A stretch of DNA of 64,000 nucleotides from an uncultured Lachnospiraceae bacterium (GCA_900544685.1 UQWA01000007.1:41029-105028); one strand, 5' to 3'; shown: positions 22,876-31,106, counted from the stretch's first letter. Made by a program: numbers and translations. The notes: a model not told the origin generated them from the letters alone.

Positions 22876-23226
22876 GGGGTGCATACCATTGGGACGTTAA
22901 GTACATAAGGATAACAATCTCTTAGGAGTTCATATAGATGGAACCTAAAACAAAAGGTTAAATACATCAGATTTCAGAAAGAGGTACAGTCCAATGGCAT
23001 AAGAATTCAAACCAAAGGAAAATAAAAGAAAGAGGTACACTCCAATGAGATGAGAACTTTTATCTAATGATAAACTAAGAATAAGAGGTAAGGCCCAATG
23101 GCATAGCTAAACCAATTCATACAACAGAATAAAACAGGAGGTATGGTCCAAAGAAAACGGAATGAAGTACCCCATAATCTGAGAAAGCGAAGGTGTAGAC
23201 AATGAAATTGCTGGAAATTCATTAAG
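22876..23226 (+). repeat. seven degenerate ~52-nt repeats with mini-ORFs
   Basis: Units align on an AGGT-like core at 22877, 22926, 22982, 23033, 23086, 23139 and 23191 (steps of 49, 56, 51, 53, 53 and 52). The best consensus is AGAAAGAGGTANNNYCCAATGGCATA, seen most fully in units 3 and 5. After the core come very short frames: ATG GCA TAA (unit 3), ATG AGA TGA (unit 4), ATG GCA TAG (unit 5), a 7-codon frame in unit 2 and a 7-codon frame in unit 7. Unit 1 has a TTG in that position and unit 6 has lost the ATG. Spacing and core are conserved; the ~30 nt between units is not. Confidence 0.7.
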
Positions 23227-23266
23227 AGCCCGGTCGAAAGAAAAAAGAATCGATCGGGCTTAGTTT
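23227..23266 (+). terminator. terminator of the repeat RNA
   Basis: AGCCCGGTCGA (23227-23237) pairs with TCGATCGGGCT (23250-23260), an 11-bp stem including one G-T pair, followed by TAGTTTAT. The T-run is imperfect. Confidence 0.65.
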
Positions 23267-23290
23267 ATGTCTAATGATTGAGTCTAAATA

Positions 23291-23323
23291 AAAATGCCTC
23301 GCCCATGCGGGCAAAGCATTTTA
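23291..23323 (-). terminator. terminator of the HicB-like gene
   Basis: AAATGC-CTC-GCCC and GGGC-AAA-GCATTT form a nested stem. Read leftward it runs into TTTTTATTT. It ends the leftward gene at 23341 and also backs up the rightward repeat RNA. Confidence 0.8.
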
Positions 23324-23340
23324 TCAGAACAAATAAAATA

Positions 23341-23616
23341 TTATTCATCATACCCTTCGAAGAGGCGGATATTAGCTGCGATATTGCGGATGATCTCGCC
23401 TTCTTTTAATGTCAGATCAGATGGATCAGAAACAGGTGGCAGATGACCGCCTTCCTCCAATTCTACAGACAGCCAGTTGCAGGCTGCTTCATTTGCGTTT
23501 TCTATGGCGTCATCCAGTGTCTCTCCGATGGAAAGACAGTCATCAAGATCTGGAAAATAACCATGGTACAGTCCGTCAGTGTCCTGGCGGAAAATTGCCG
23601 GATAAATAAACTTCAT
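23341..23616 (-). CDS. orphan HicB-like protein
   Basis: 91 residues, ATG 23616 after GGAGGAGTG. It has the partial RNase-H fold of HicB antitoxins: YPAIFRQDTDGLYHGYFPDLDDCLSIGETLDDAIENANEAA. There is no C-terminal helix-turn-helix or ribbon-helix-helix, and no HicA-like double-stranded-RNA-binding gene on either side. Orphan HicB proteins may bind HicA toxins elsewhere in the genome or have another role. Confidence 0.8.
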   Translation of the reverse strand: MKFIYPAIFRQDTDGLYHGYFPDLDDCLSIGETLDDAIENANEAACNWLSVELEEGGHLPPVSDPSDLTLKEGEIIRNIAANIRLFEGYDE

Positions 23617-23637
23617 AAAAAATCACTCCTCCTATAT

Positions 23638-24609
23638 TTATAAGCGAGATGCGATAAAAGCAAGCACTTCTTCTTTTTCAGGCATTACTTTTAAGGCACC
23701 TTTTTTGGTGGTAATCAGGGAGGCAGCAGCATTGGCAAAAGTCAGAAGTTCTGTCAGGTTCTTTTCGGTCAGGTTGTCCAGTCCGTGTTCCAGAACGTAG
23801 TTCAGAGAGCTTGCGCAGAAAGTGTCACCTGCACCGGTGGTCTCAATCGTCTTTTCCTGAAGGAACGGAGCAACTTCCACACGCATATCTTTATAGTATG
23901 CGCGGCTACCATTCGGTCCCAGTGTAATGAGAATCAGAGGAATATTGTATTTCTCTTTCAGTAATTTTGCACCGAGATCATAGTCTGTAGTGCCAAACAG
24001 GAACTCTACTTCATTATCAGAAATCTTCAGAATATCACATTTGCCCAGTCCGTATTCAATCTCTCTTTTTGCATCATCCAGAGAGGACCACAGTGGAGGA
24101 CGAAGATTTGGATCAAAGCTGATCAGGTCTCCGGCTTCTCTGGCAACCTCAATAGCATATCTGGTTGCTTCTCGTACACCTTCATGTGTGGAGGAAAGTG
24201 TTCCAAAGTGGAAAATTCTGGAAGAACGGATCAGATCTTCATCCACATCATCTTTTGTCAGCATCATATCTGCCCCTGGGTTGCGGTAAAAGGAAAAGTC
24301 GCGGTCACCGTCCGGATAGGTGTGGACAAAAGCGAGTGTAGTGTGAACTTCTTTATCTACGAGAAGAGCGCGTGTGTCAACACCAACAGAAGAAACAGCT
24401 TCTGTGAGCTGGCGCCCGAACATATCATCACCGACTTTTCCGATAAAGGCAGTCTGCTTGCCGAGCTTCTGAAGCATGGCAAGAACATTACAAGGAGCGC
24501 CGCCTGGATTTACCTCCAGAATAGGATTCCCCTGAGCACTGGTGCCGTTTTCGGTAAAGTCAATTAACAATTCACCGAGTGCAGTCACATCTATTTTTTT
24601 CTCAGCCAT
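23638..24609 (-). CDS. PfkB-family carbohydrate kinase, probable fructokinase
   Basis: 323 residues from ATG 24609, 7 nt after GGGAGG; an in-frame ATG at 24630 precedes that site and is rejected. PfkB signatures are complete: GELLIDFTE, NPGGAPCNVLAML (signature 1, sugar binding), FIGKVGDDMFG, ISFDPNLRPPLW, LITLGPNGSRAYY, and the anion hole with the catalytic Asp in TTGAGDTFCA (signature 2). Sequence context is closest to fructokinases, which phosphorylate fructose to fructose 6-phosphate. No sugar transporter is adjacent, so the substrate is inferred. Confidence 0.85.
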   Translation of the reverse strand: MAEKKIDVTALGELLIDFTENGTSAQGNPILEVNPGGAPCNVLAMLQKLGKQTAFIGKVGDDMFGRQLTEAVSSVGVDTRALLVDKEVHTTLAFVHTYPDGDRDFSFYRNPGADMMLTKDDVDEDLIRSSRIFHFGTLSSTHEGVREATRYAIEVAREAGDLISFDPNLRPPLWSSLDDAKREIEYGLGKCDILKISDNEVEFLFGTTDYDLGAKLLKEKYNIPLILITLGPNGSRAYYKDMRVEVAPFLQEKTIETTGAGDTFCASSLNYVLEHGLDNLTEKNLTELLTFANAAASLITTKKGALKVMPEKEEVLAFIASRL

Positions 24610-24707
24610 AGTAAAACCTCCCGATTTCATTTTTATGTTACCCAGTATAACATAGTTGTATTAGAATTTCAGTAAAAAACATCTTTTTCTTTTCCAGAAA
24701 TCGACTC

Positions 24708-24736
24708 TTGATATGAAGATAGAAATATGCTATGCT
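24708..24736 (+). promoter_or_regulatory. promoter of the radical-SAM repair pair
   Basis: TTGATA (24708-24713) and TATGCT (24731-24736), 17-bp spacer. It lies 36 nt before the chosen start, which rules out in-frame starts upstream of 24740. A leftward -10 TATACT (24649-24644) for the sugar kinase lies on the other strand. Confidence 0.65.
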
Positions 24737-24772
24737 ACAGAAAAAGAACATATGTTCGAAAGAAGGGGAAAG

Positions 24773-26245
24773 ATGCAGAACAGAGGAGAAGAGGGATTAC
24801 AGAAGAAGCTGCATATACTGGCAGACGCAGCAAAATATGATGTGGCGTGTACATCCAGCGGTGCTTCACGAAGAGGGCAGAAGGGATTTCTGGGAAATTC
24901 CTGCGCAGCAGGGATCTGTCACAGCTTTGCATCGGATGGCAGATGTATTTCTCTTCTGAAGGTACTTCAGACGAATCATTGCATCTATGACTGTAAGTAT
25001 TGCCTGAACCGTGCATCCAATGATGTGGAACGGACGGCTTTTACACCGGAAGAACTGTGCAGCCTGACCATAGAATTTTATAAAAGGAATTATATTGAAG
25101 GCCTTTTTTTAAGTTCAGGTGTAGATCGCAGTCCGGCATATACGATGGAGCAGATGTGCAGGACCTTACGGTTGTTGAGAAGCCAGTATCATTTCAGAGG
25201 GTATATTCATGTGAAGGCAGTACCTGGGGCTCCGGAGGAGCTTCTGACAGAAGCAGGATATCTGGCTGACCGTATGAGTATTAATCTGGAACTTCCAACT
25301 GCAGAGGGGATGAAGCGGCTTGCTCCCAATAAGAATCATACTGCCATTTTAAGACCGATGGGGATGGTAGCAAGAACCATAGCAACTCACAGACTGGCAC
25401 TTGGCAAGAATGAGAAAATGGAGAGAAGCAGAGGAAATCTGTATCTGGAAAACAGTATTTTTTCACCTGAGCAGCAGAAAAAGGTGAGTGTACAGAATCC
25501 TGTATTGCTGCAGGAGACGGGAACGAAGGAATTGTATCTTCCGGCGGATATGAAAAAAGCGGCAGCAGGGAGAAGCTTTGCAGCAGCAGGGCAGAGCACA
25601 CAGATGATTATTGGTGCGACGGACGAGACAGATTATCATTTGCTGAAGACGACGCAGTACCTGTATCAGAAGTATGATTTGAAGCGAGTCTTCTTCTCTG
25701 CATATGTACCGCTAAATGAGGATACACAGCTTCCACAGCCTGGCACTCCGGTACCGCTGCTGAGGGAACACAGACTGTATCAGGCAGACTGGCTTCTACG
25801 TTATTATGGTTTTCAGGCGGACGAGCTGTTATCTGCGGATCAGCCGAATTTCCATGAACAACTGGACCCAAAGTGCGACTGGGCACTGAGACATCTGGGA
25901 CAGTTTCCGGTAGAGGTGAATCAGGCTTCTTATGATATGCTTTTGAGGATTCCGGGAGTAGGACCAAAATCAGCTAGGCGGATTGTGTACGCCCGGAAGA
26001 ATGGCAGAGTGGATTTTGAACATCTGAAAAGGATGGGAGTAGTATTGAAAAGAGCACATTATTTTATTACCTGTCAGGGCAGAATGCTGTATCCGGTGAA
26101 GCTGGAAGAAAAGAGTATTTTCAGACAGATGGCAGATTTGAATCATAAAGATAACTGGCAGATCAGTCAGCAGCAGAGTTTTTACCAGATGTCATTATTT
26201 GATGATTGTGGAATAAGTGGATCAGGAAAGGAGGAAGAGAGATGA
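24773..26245 (+). CDS. putative DNA modification/repair radical-SAM protein
   Basis: 490 residues from ATG 24773, preceded by GAAGGGGAAAG. The radical-SAM cluster is C70-x3-C74-x2-C77 in NHCIYDCKYC, and a cysteine-rich N-terminus (SCAAGICHSF) precedes it. A central SSGVDRSPAYTMEQM and a C-terminal helix-hairpin-helix (LLRIPGVGPKSARRIVYAR) match the family annotated as putative DNA repair radical-SAM proteins. The next gene overlaps by ATGA and is the partner always found with it. The reaction is not established. Confidence 0.88.
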   Translation: MQNRGEEGLQKKLHILADAAKYDVACTSSGASRRGQKGFLGNSCAAGICHSFASDGRCISLLKVLQTNHCIYDCKYCLNRASNDVERTAFTPEELCSLTIEFYKRNYIEGLFLSSGVDRSPAYTMEQMCRTLRLLRSQYHFRGYIHVKAVPGAPEELLTEAGYLADRMSINLELPTAEGMKRLAPNKNHTAILRPMGMVARTIATHRLALGKNEKMERSRGNLYLENSIFSPEQQKKVSVQNPVLLQETGTKELYLPADMKKAAAGRSFAAAGQSTQMIIGATDETDYHLLKTTQYLYQKYDLKRVFFSAYVPLNEDTQLPQPGTPVPLLREHRLYQADWLLRYYGFQADELLSADQPNFHEQLDPKCDWALRHLGQFPVEVNQASYDMLLRIPGVGPKSARRIVYARKNGRVDFEHLKRMGVVLKRAHYFITCQGRMLYPVKLEEKSIFRQMADLNHKDNWQISQQQSFYQMSLFDDCGISGSGKEEER

Positions 26246-26997
26246 CGGTATTTACCTGCAGGGATAGCTGGGAAGATATATTAACCTGTATTTATGAAGC
26301 GTGGGCTTCGGGAAAAGGACATCAGAATATCCGGTTGGAGCTAGAGCCGGTCAGTCAGCAGGAATTATTCTGCGAATATATCCATATAGATGCAGAAGGA
26401 CAGAAAGCAGGGAAAGTACGCAGTGCTATCCGTAAAAAGATTTCATGGCAGGCATATCAGTGGGTGTATTATGCGGCGCATTCAGCCAGAACAGAGAAGA
26501 TAGAATGTATTTACCGTTTTCTGATTCTGGGATTTCATTTTGGAAAGATGATAACAGAAATGTTGACAGAGAACACGGTAATGCGAATCATGGAACTGAG
26601 CAGAAGGGTTGCAAATGAGGAACATATTATGCGTGAGGCAGCCAGGTTTACCTGTCATGGAGAAGGAATATATGTCTGCCACATAGAGCCGGAACACGAT
26701 ATCCTTCTGATGCTTGCGGAACATTTTGCAGACCGGATGCCGTCAGAATCATGGATGATCACAGATGATGGAAGGAGAACTGCTGTCATACATCCGAAAG
26801 ATCAGGGAATGTATCAGACAGTTCTGACGGAGAAAGAATGGGAGCGGCTTCAGGAGACGGAGCGGATAAAAGATATCTATACTACACTGTGGAAGGAATT
26901 CTTTCACACAATTGGTATCAGGGAGCGTGAGAATCAAAAGTGTCAGAATACCATGATGCCACATCACTATCGGAAGCATATGACGGAATTTATGTAA
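26242..26997 (+). CDS. DUF4130/TIGR03915-type putative DNA repair partner
   Basis: 251 residues, ATG 26242 after GAAAGGAGGAAG and overlapping the radical-SAM stop by 4 nt. It begins TVFTCRDSWEDILTCIYEAW and contains the conserved RVANEEHIMREAARFTCHG and HYRKHMTEFM segments of this family. Some members resemble the uracil-DNA glycosylase partner fused to DUF4130. The obligatory pairing implies one complex acting on DNA; the substrate lesion is unknown. Confidence 0.85.
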   Translation: MTVFTCRDSWEDILTCIYEAWASGKGHQNIRLELEPVSQQELFCEYIHIDAEGQKAGKVRSAIRKKISWQAYQWVYYAAHSARTEKIECIYRFLILGFHFGKMITEMLTENTVMRIMELSRRVANEEHIMREAARFTCHGEGIYVCHIEPEHDILLMLAEHFADRMPSESWMITDDGRRTAVIHPKDQGMYQTVLTEKEWERLQETERIKDIYTTLWKEFFHTIGIRERENQKCQNTMMPHHYRKHMTEFM

Positions 26998-27072
26998 AAG
27001 TATAAGTAGTTCCTATAGTGGAATGAACAGCAATCAGGAAGGAAAAGCCATGAGAGAAACGAAGGACTGTGG

Positions 27073-27101
27073 TTGAAAAAGAGTGAGAGAAAGGATATAA
27101 T
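27073..27101 (+). promoter_or_regulatory. promoter of the BMP-like gene
   Basis: TTGAAA (27073-27078) and a perfect TATAAT (27096-27101) with a 17-bp spacer, 45 nt before the ATG at 27146. Confidence 0.8.
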
Positions 27102-27145
27102 TTTTTTAAGTTACTTACAAAAAATGTTGAAGCAGGGGGCTGAGT

Positions 27146-29068
27146 ATGGGAAAAGAAGGAATGGAGTTTTACCAGAAGGCAGTAAAACTTGGAAAACGTG
27201 CAATGATGGGGCAGAATGCAAGAAAGAAGAATCCATATCTGAAAGTGCTGGATGAGATCCCGGAAGCGGCGAACTCAGTCATGGAGTATTCGCTGGGACT
27301 GGTGCAGATTCCGGCAGAACGGATTGTTGGTACCAAGACAAGGGGAAGAGGAAATGCCTTTGCCTGCAATTTTATGCCGATTCTTGGGGAGAATACAGAA
27401 TTTGCCATGAAATGGTGTTCATTGTGCGAATCACACCTGAAGGAAGGCATTCATGATGCGATTGTAGCTTACGAATATATGAATGAATTTTATGTAATGG
27501 AAGGAAACAAGCGTGTCAGTGTATTGAAGTTTTTTGATGCAGTGTCTATCGCAGGTACAGTAACCAGAATTGTTCCTTACCGGACAGAAGAGAAGAAGAA
27601 CAAGATTTATTATGAGTTTATGGATTTTTATAAGCTGTCTTCCATTAATTATATCTATTTTTCAGAAGAGGGTAAGTTTGCAAGACTGCAGAGCCTGGTT
27701 GGAAAAGCACCGGACGAGGAATGGAATGATGATGACCGCATGAATTTCAACTCGGTATATGCCTGCTTTGAAAATATTTTCCAGACGATGGTAAAGGAAA
27801 ATGAAGAACGAACCGTCGGGGATGCGTTGCTGGCATTCATGGAGATATATGGTTATAAGGCAATGACAGAGATGACTGCGTCAGAGATGCAGATGCGGAT
27901 TGCCAGAAGCGTCAAGGTATTTGAGACACAGGGAAAAGAAGAGAGTCTTGAGATACGTATGGATCCAGAGAGTATCAAGAAGCCACTTCTGCAGAGACTG
28001 ATTCCTGTCAGTGAACCAGTACAGAAGATTGCATTTGTGCATGAAGTGGATCCGCACAGATCTGCATGGACGTACATTCATGATCTGGGACGCATGTATC
28101 TGGAGAATGCTTTTTCTGATCAGATTAAGGTAAGTACCTATCTGGCAGAGAATTACTTATCAGCAGAGGATGCTCTGCATCAGGCGGTGAAAGAGGGGAA
28201 TACGATTATTTTTACCACATCTCCGGTGCTGTATAATGCCAGCCTGAAGGCCGCACTGGATCATCCTGGAGTGAAGATACTGAACTGTTCCCTAATGTCG
28301 GATAAGGGCGTAATACGAAATTATAATGCCCGTATATACGAAGCAAAGTTCTTGCTGGGAGCTATTGCGGGAGCCATGACAACCAATGACAGACTGGGGT
28401 ATCTGGCAGATTATCCGATCTATGGAACGGTAGCCAATATCAATGCCTTTGCACTTGGTGCTCAGATGATCAATCCAAGAGCAAAGGTTTATGTAGAGTG
28501 GGAATCTGAGAAGAACGTGGATTATGTGGAACGTTTTCAGAAACATGGTGTTTCTTATGTATCCGGAAGGAACATTATTATTCCAAATAAGAATACGGGA
28601 AGCAGGCATTTTGGACTGTTTGAGCTTGCAGATTTTACCCACCACAATCTTGCTATGCCAGTGATTCACTGGGGAAAATTCTACGAGCAGATGATTAAGA
28701 ATATTATGGAAGGTAACTGGAAGAATTCAGAAGGAACGGGAGCGAAATCTCTGAATTACTGGTGGGGCATGTCTTCGGGATTGGTAGATGTCATCTGTTC
28801 CGACAGTCTGCCAAGAGGAACGGAACGGTTGATTGAATTGCTGAAGAAGACAATCTGTGAAGGAGAGTTTAATCCATTTTCCGGTGTACTGTATTCCCAG
28901 AATGGAATCATACAGGAGGATAAGGAAAAGACACTGACACCGGAGAAGATTATTACCATGGACTGGCTGTGTGACAATGTAATAGGAAGAATTCCGAAAA
29001 TGTCAGAACTGACAGAGCATGCCAGACCGATTGTGATGGAACAGGGAATCGGCGGGGAAATCAAATGA
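27146..29068 (+). CDS. cytosolic BMP/PnrA-type binding protein with N-terminal ParB-like region
   Basis: 640 residues, ATG 27146 after AGGGGG; ATG 27161 is an alternative. The N-terminal ~280 residues include AYEYMNEFYVMEGNKRVSVLKFF, a ParB/DndB-like nucleotide-binding signature. The C-terminal half (about 290-570) is a periplasmic-binding-protein fold of the BMP family: KIAFVHEVDPH, AVKEGNTIIFTTSP, FLLGAIAGAMT, and LGYLADYPIYGTVANINAFALGAQ. There is no signal peptide or lipobox, so this is not a normal transporter lipoprotein; it probably senses a nucleoside-like ligand in the cytosol. It overlaps the phosphoesterase by ATGA. Confidence 0.75.
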   Translation: MGKEGMEFYQKAVKLGKRAMMGQNARKKNPYLKVLDEIPEAANSVMEYSLGLVQIPAERIVGTKTRGRGNAFACNFMPILGENTEFAMKWCSLCESHLKEGIHDAIVAYEYMNEFYVMEGNKRVSVLKFFDAVSIAGTVTRIVPYRTEEKKNKIYYEFMDFYKLSSINYIYFSEEGKFARLQSLVGKAPDEEWNDDDRMNFNSVYACFENIFQTMVKENEERTVGDALLAFMEIYGYKAMTEMTASEMQMRIARSVKVFETQGKEESLEIRMDPESIKKPLLQRLIPVSEPVQKIAFVHEVDPHRSAWTYIHDLGRMYLENAFSDQIKVSTYLAENYLSAEDALHQAVKEGNTIIFTTSPVLYNASLKAALDHPGVKILNCSLMSDKGVIRNYNARIYEAKFLLGAIAGAMTTNDRLGYLADYPIYGTVANINAFALGAQMINPRAKVYVEWESEKNVDYVERFQKHGVSYVSGRNIIIPNKNTGSRHFGLFELADFTHHNLAMPVIHWGKFYEQMIKNIMEGNWKNSEGTGAKSLNYWWGMSSGLVDVICSDSLPRGTERLIELLKKTICEGEFNPFSGVLYSQNGIIQEDKEKTLTPEKIITMDWLCDNVIGRIPKMSELTEHARPIVMEQGIGGEIK

Positions 29069-29691
29069 AGATACTGGCAATTGCGGATGAAGAATCAAAA
29101 TATCTGTGGGATTTTTATGAAAGAGGCAAACTGGAGGATATTGACCTGATTTTATCTGCAGGAGATCTGGCACCGGAATATCTGACATTCCTGGTGACTA
29201 TGGCATCCGTGCCGGTCCTGTATGTACATGGAAATCATGACGACAAATATGCGTATAAGCCGCCGGAGGGATGTATTTGCATTGATGACAGTATCTATGT
29301 ATATCAGGGAGTTCGGATTATGGGACTGGGCGGATCTATGCGATATCGTCCGGGAGACCACCAGTATACGGATGCAGAGATGGCCAAGCGTGTGAAGAAG
29401 CTGCGCTGGAAACTGTTGCGGTATGGCGGGGTTGATATTTTGCTGACGCATGCACCGGCATTTGAGATTAATGATGGTCGGGATCTGCCACATCAGGGAT
29501 TTCGTATTTTTGTAAAGCTGATTGAAAAATATAAGCCGAAGTTTTTCATTCACGGTCACGTACATATGACTTATGGGCGAACACATAAGAGATATGACAA
29601 ATATAAGGAAACACATATTATCAATGCATATGAAAGATGCGTATTTGAATATGAAGCAGATGAAAAGTCTCTGCGGGAAAGTTTAAAATAA
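29065..29691 (+). CDS. metallophosphoesterase, calcineurin-like
   Basis: 208 residues, coupled to the BMP-like gene. Motifs of the family are LSAGDLAPEYL, VLYVHGNHDD, DILLTHAPAF and FFIHGHVHMTYG. The usual first motif DxH is replaced by ADEES at residues 7-11, so the metal site lacks its first histidine and activity or metal use may be unusual. Coupling suggests it acts on, or is controlled by, the ligand of the upstream protein. Confidence 0.85.
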   Translation: MKILAIADEESKYLWDFYERGKLEDIDLILSAGDLAPEYLTFLVTMASVPVLYVHGNHDDKYAYKPPEGCICIDDSIYVYQGVRIMGLGGSMRYRPGDHQYTDAEMAKRVKKLRWKLLRYGGVDILLTHAPAFEINDGRDLPHQGFRIFVKLIEKYKPKFFIHGHVHMTYGRTHKRYDKYKETHIINAYERCVFEYEADEKSLRESLK

Positions 29692-29704
29692 GCTATAAAA
29701 TAAT

Positions 29705-29760
29705 AAAAAGATGGGAATATATCTGTGCAAATAAAACAGATACATTTACCCATCTTTTTT
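29705..29760 (+). terminator. terminator of the BMP/phosphoesterase operon
   Basis: AAAAGATGGG (29706-29715) pairs with CCCATCTTTT (29749-29758); ATCTGT/ACAGAT extends the stem inside. T-runs exist on both strands, so it can also serve the convergent methyltransferase gene. Confidence 0.9.
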
Positions 29761-29793
29761 GGCAATCTGAATAATAGCTGAAAAACAAATACG

Positions 29794-30651
29794 CTATACT
29801 TCCCAGCGTCCGGAAGCACCACATGGAAGAACCAGACCGTTAGAGGATACCGGCAGCCCGATCTCCTGGGAATCTACATGACCATGGAACTTCTTCAGTT
29901 CGGTAGCCAGCATATAAGTCAGTACAGCCGGTGCAAGACCGGTAGTATAAGAATTGATCAAGAAGAAGAGTGGCTGGTCACTGAGCAGCTGGGAACAGAG
30001 CTTTACCAGAGGATGAATAGCATCTTCGATCTTCCAGATCTCACCCTTTGGACCACGACCGTAAGAAGGCGGATCCATGATAATAGCATCATAGTGATTG
30101 CCACGGCGGATTTCCCGTTCAACGAATTTTACACAGTCATCTACGATCCAGCGAATCGGTGCATTCTCCAGACCTGAGGAACGGGCATTTTCTTTGGCCC
30201 AGGTTACCATGCCCTTGGAAGCGTCTATGTGGGTCACAGAAGCCCCGGCAGCGGCAGCGGCAAGGGTGGCTCCACCTGTATAAGCAAACAGATTCAATAC
30301 TTTTACAGGACGTCCTGCTTCGATAATCTTGTGGGAGAACCAGTCCCAGTTGGCGGCCTGTTCAGGGAACAGACCGGTATGCTTGAAACTAAAAGGCTTC
30401 AAATTAAAAGTAAGGGAATGGTAATGAATGGTCCACTGTTCCGGGAGATTGAAAAACTCCCATTCTCCGCCACCTTTTTTACTGCGGTGATAATGACCGT
30501 TCATATGTTTCCATTCCGGACAGTTTTTTGGCGTATCCCAGATAACCTGAGGATCTGGACGAACCAGGATGTACTTACCCCAGCGCTCCAGTTTTTCACC
30601 TTTTGAAGTATCAATGACTTCATAATCTTTCCAATGCTCAGCAATCCACAT
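29794..30651 (-). CDS. class I SAM-dependent methyltransferase (RlmI/RsmC-like)
   Basis: 285 residues from ATG 30651 (AAAGG 7 nt upstream); an ATG at 30678 would add nine residues. The N-terminal RWGKYILVRPDPQVIWDTP precedes the Rossmann core: motif I VLNLFAYTGGATLAAAAAG, motif II THIDASKGMVTWAKENAR, and the catalytic IIMDPPSYGRG. The DPPSY motif is characteristic of the RlmI/RlmL group that methylates rRNA bases. The exact target nucleotide is unknown. Confidence 0.88.
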   Translation of the reverse strand: MWIAEHWKDYEVIDTSKGEKLERWGKYILVRPDPQVIWDTPKNCPEWKHMNGHYHRSKKGGGEWEFFNLPEQWTIHYHSLTFNLKPFSFKHTGLFPEQAANWDWFSHKIIEAGRPVKVLNLFAYTGGATLAAAAAGASVTHIDASKGMVTWAKENARSSGLENAPIRWIVDDCVKFVEREIRRGNHYDAIIMDPPSYGRGPKGEIWKIEDAIHPLVKLCSQLLSDQPLFFLINSYTTGLAPAVLTYMLATELKKFHGHVDSQEIGLPVSSNGLVLPCGASGRWEV

Positions 30652-30834
30652 ACATAAACCTTTGTTACAGAGCACCATGACTCGGTAACATCCTTTCGTT
30701 ATTCATTATAATATTGTAATTTGTGTTTCTTCCTATATAATATTTTTATGAAATTCATTATATTTGATATAAGTCCTCATTTCAAGAACACAAAAACGTG
30801 TACAGGAAAAAAAACAAAAAATTTCAAAAAACCC

Positions 30835-30863
30835 TTGCAAAATAAATAAATATCATATATAAT
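30835..30863 (+). promoter_or_regulatory. main promoter of the S10 operon
   Basis: TTGCAA (30835-30840) and TATAAT (30858-30863), 17-bp spacer. An A-rich upstream region may act as an UP element. Confidence 0.85.
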
Positions 30864-30869
30864 GCAATC

Positions 30870-31106
30870 GTTGTGACCTTGATAGCGTTGAAGCGTGAGG
30901 TTGCTGTAGAAATTCTACAGGTTTTCCGTGGAGCGAATGTCAAGTTAGAAAACTGGCGACAAGTCACTGTACAAATTAACTGTCCGGCTATGACCGGAAA
31001 CAACGTGTGGACAAACAGAGTATGCTCTGAGATACACACGGGAGCGTGTACAGTCACCGCTTGTCGTACTTAGCAATAAAAGTGCGAAAAGGAGGCGACT
31101 TTTTTT
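30870..31106 (+). promoter_or_regulatory. structured leader of the S10 operon
   Basis: About 235 nt of untranslated RNA precede rpsJ. A perfect hairpin CTGTAGA/TCTACAG is at 30904-30920, and a later ACACGGGAGCGTGT stem lies near 31036. No T-run terminator is present. Position and length match ribosomal-protein feedback leaders, but I cannot say which protein binds. Confidence 0.6.

Larger units (their letters stand above)
22820..23266 (+). ncRNA. putative RNA with tandem SD/mini-ORF units
   Basis: A transcript from the promoter at 22785 would run through the repeat array (22876-23226) and end at the hairpin 23227-23260. No reading frame of usual length exists on either strand. The RNA is A-rich with almost no long-range pairing apparent. 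Its repeated element resembles AGAAAGAGGT, which is complementary to the 3' tail of 16S rRNA. It may bind ribosomes or be a multi-site regulatory RNA; the expression is inferred. Confidence 0.55.

Noticed and set aside
23137..23199. 20-codon peptide ATG GTC CAA ... TGA in repeat unit 6
   Set aside because: Its ATG overlaps the AGGAGGT core itself, so no ribosome site is available, and no other unit has a comparable frame.
22820..23266. CRISPR array
   Set aside because: The units are degenerate, the repeated core is only about 10-16 nt, the between-core sequences are not unique spacers of fixed length, and there are no cas genes.
30873..31073. 66-codon frame within the S10 leader
   Set aside because: No ribosome site, composition unlike genes, and the interval is occupied by leader hairpins; treated as chance.
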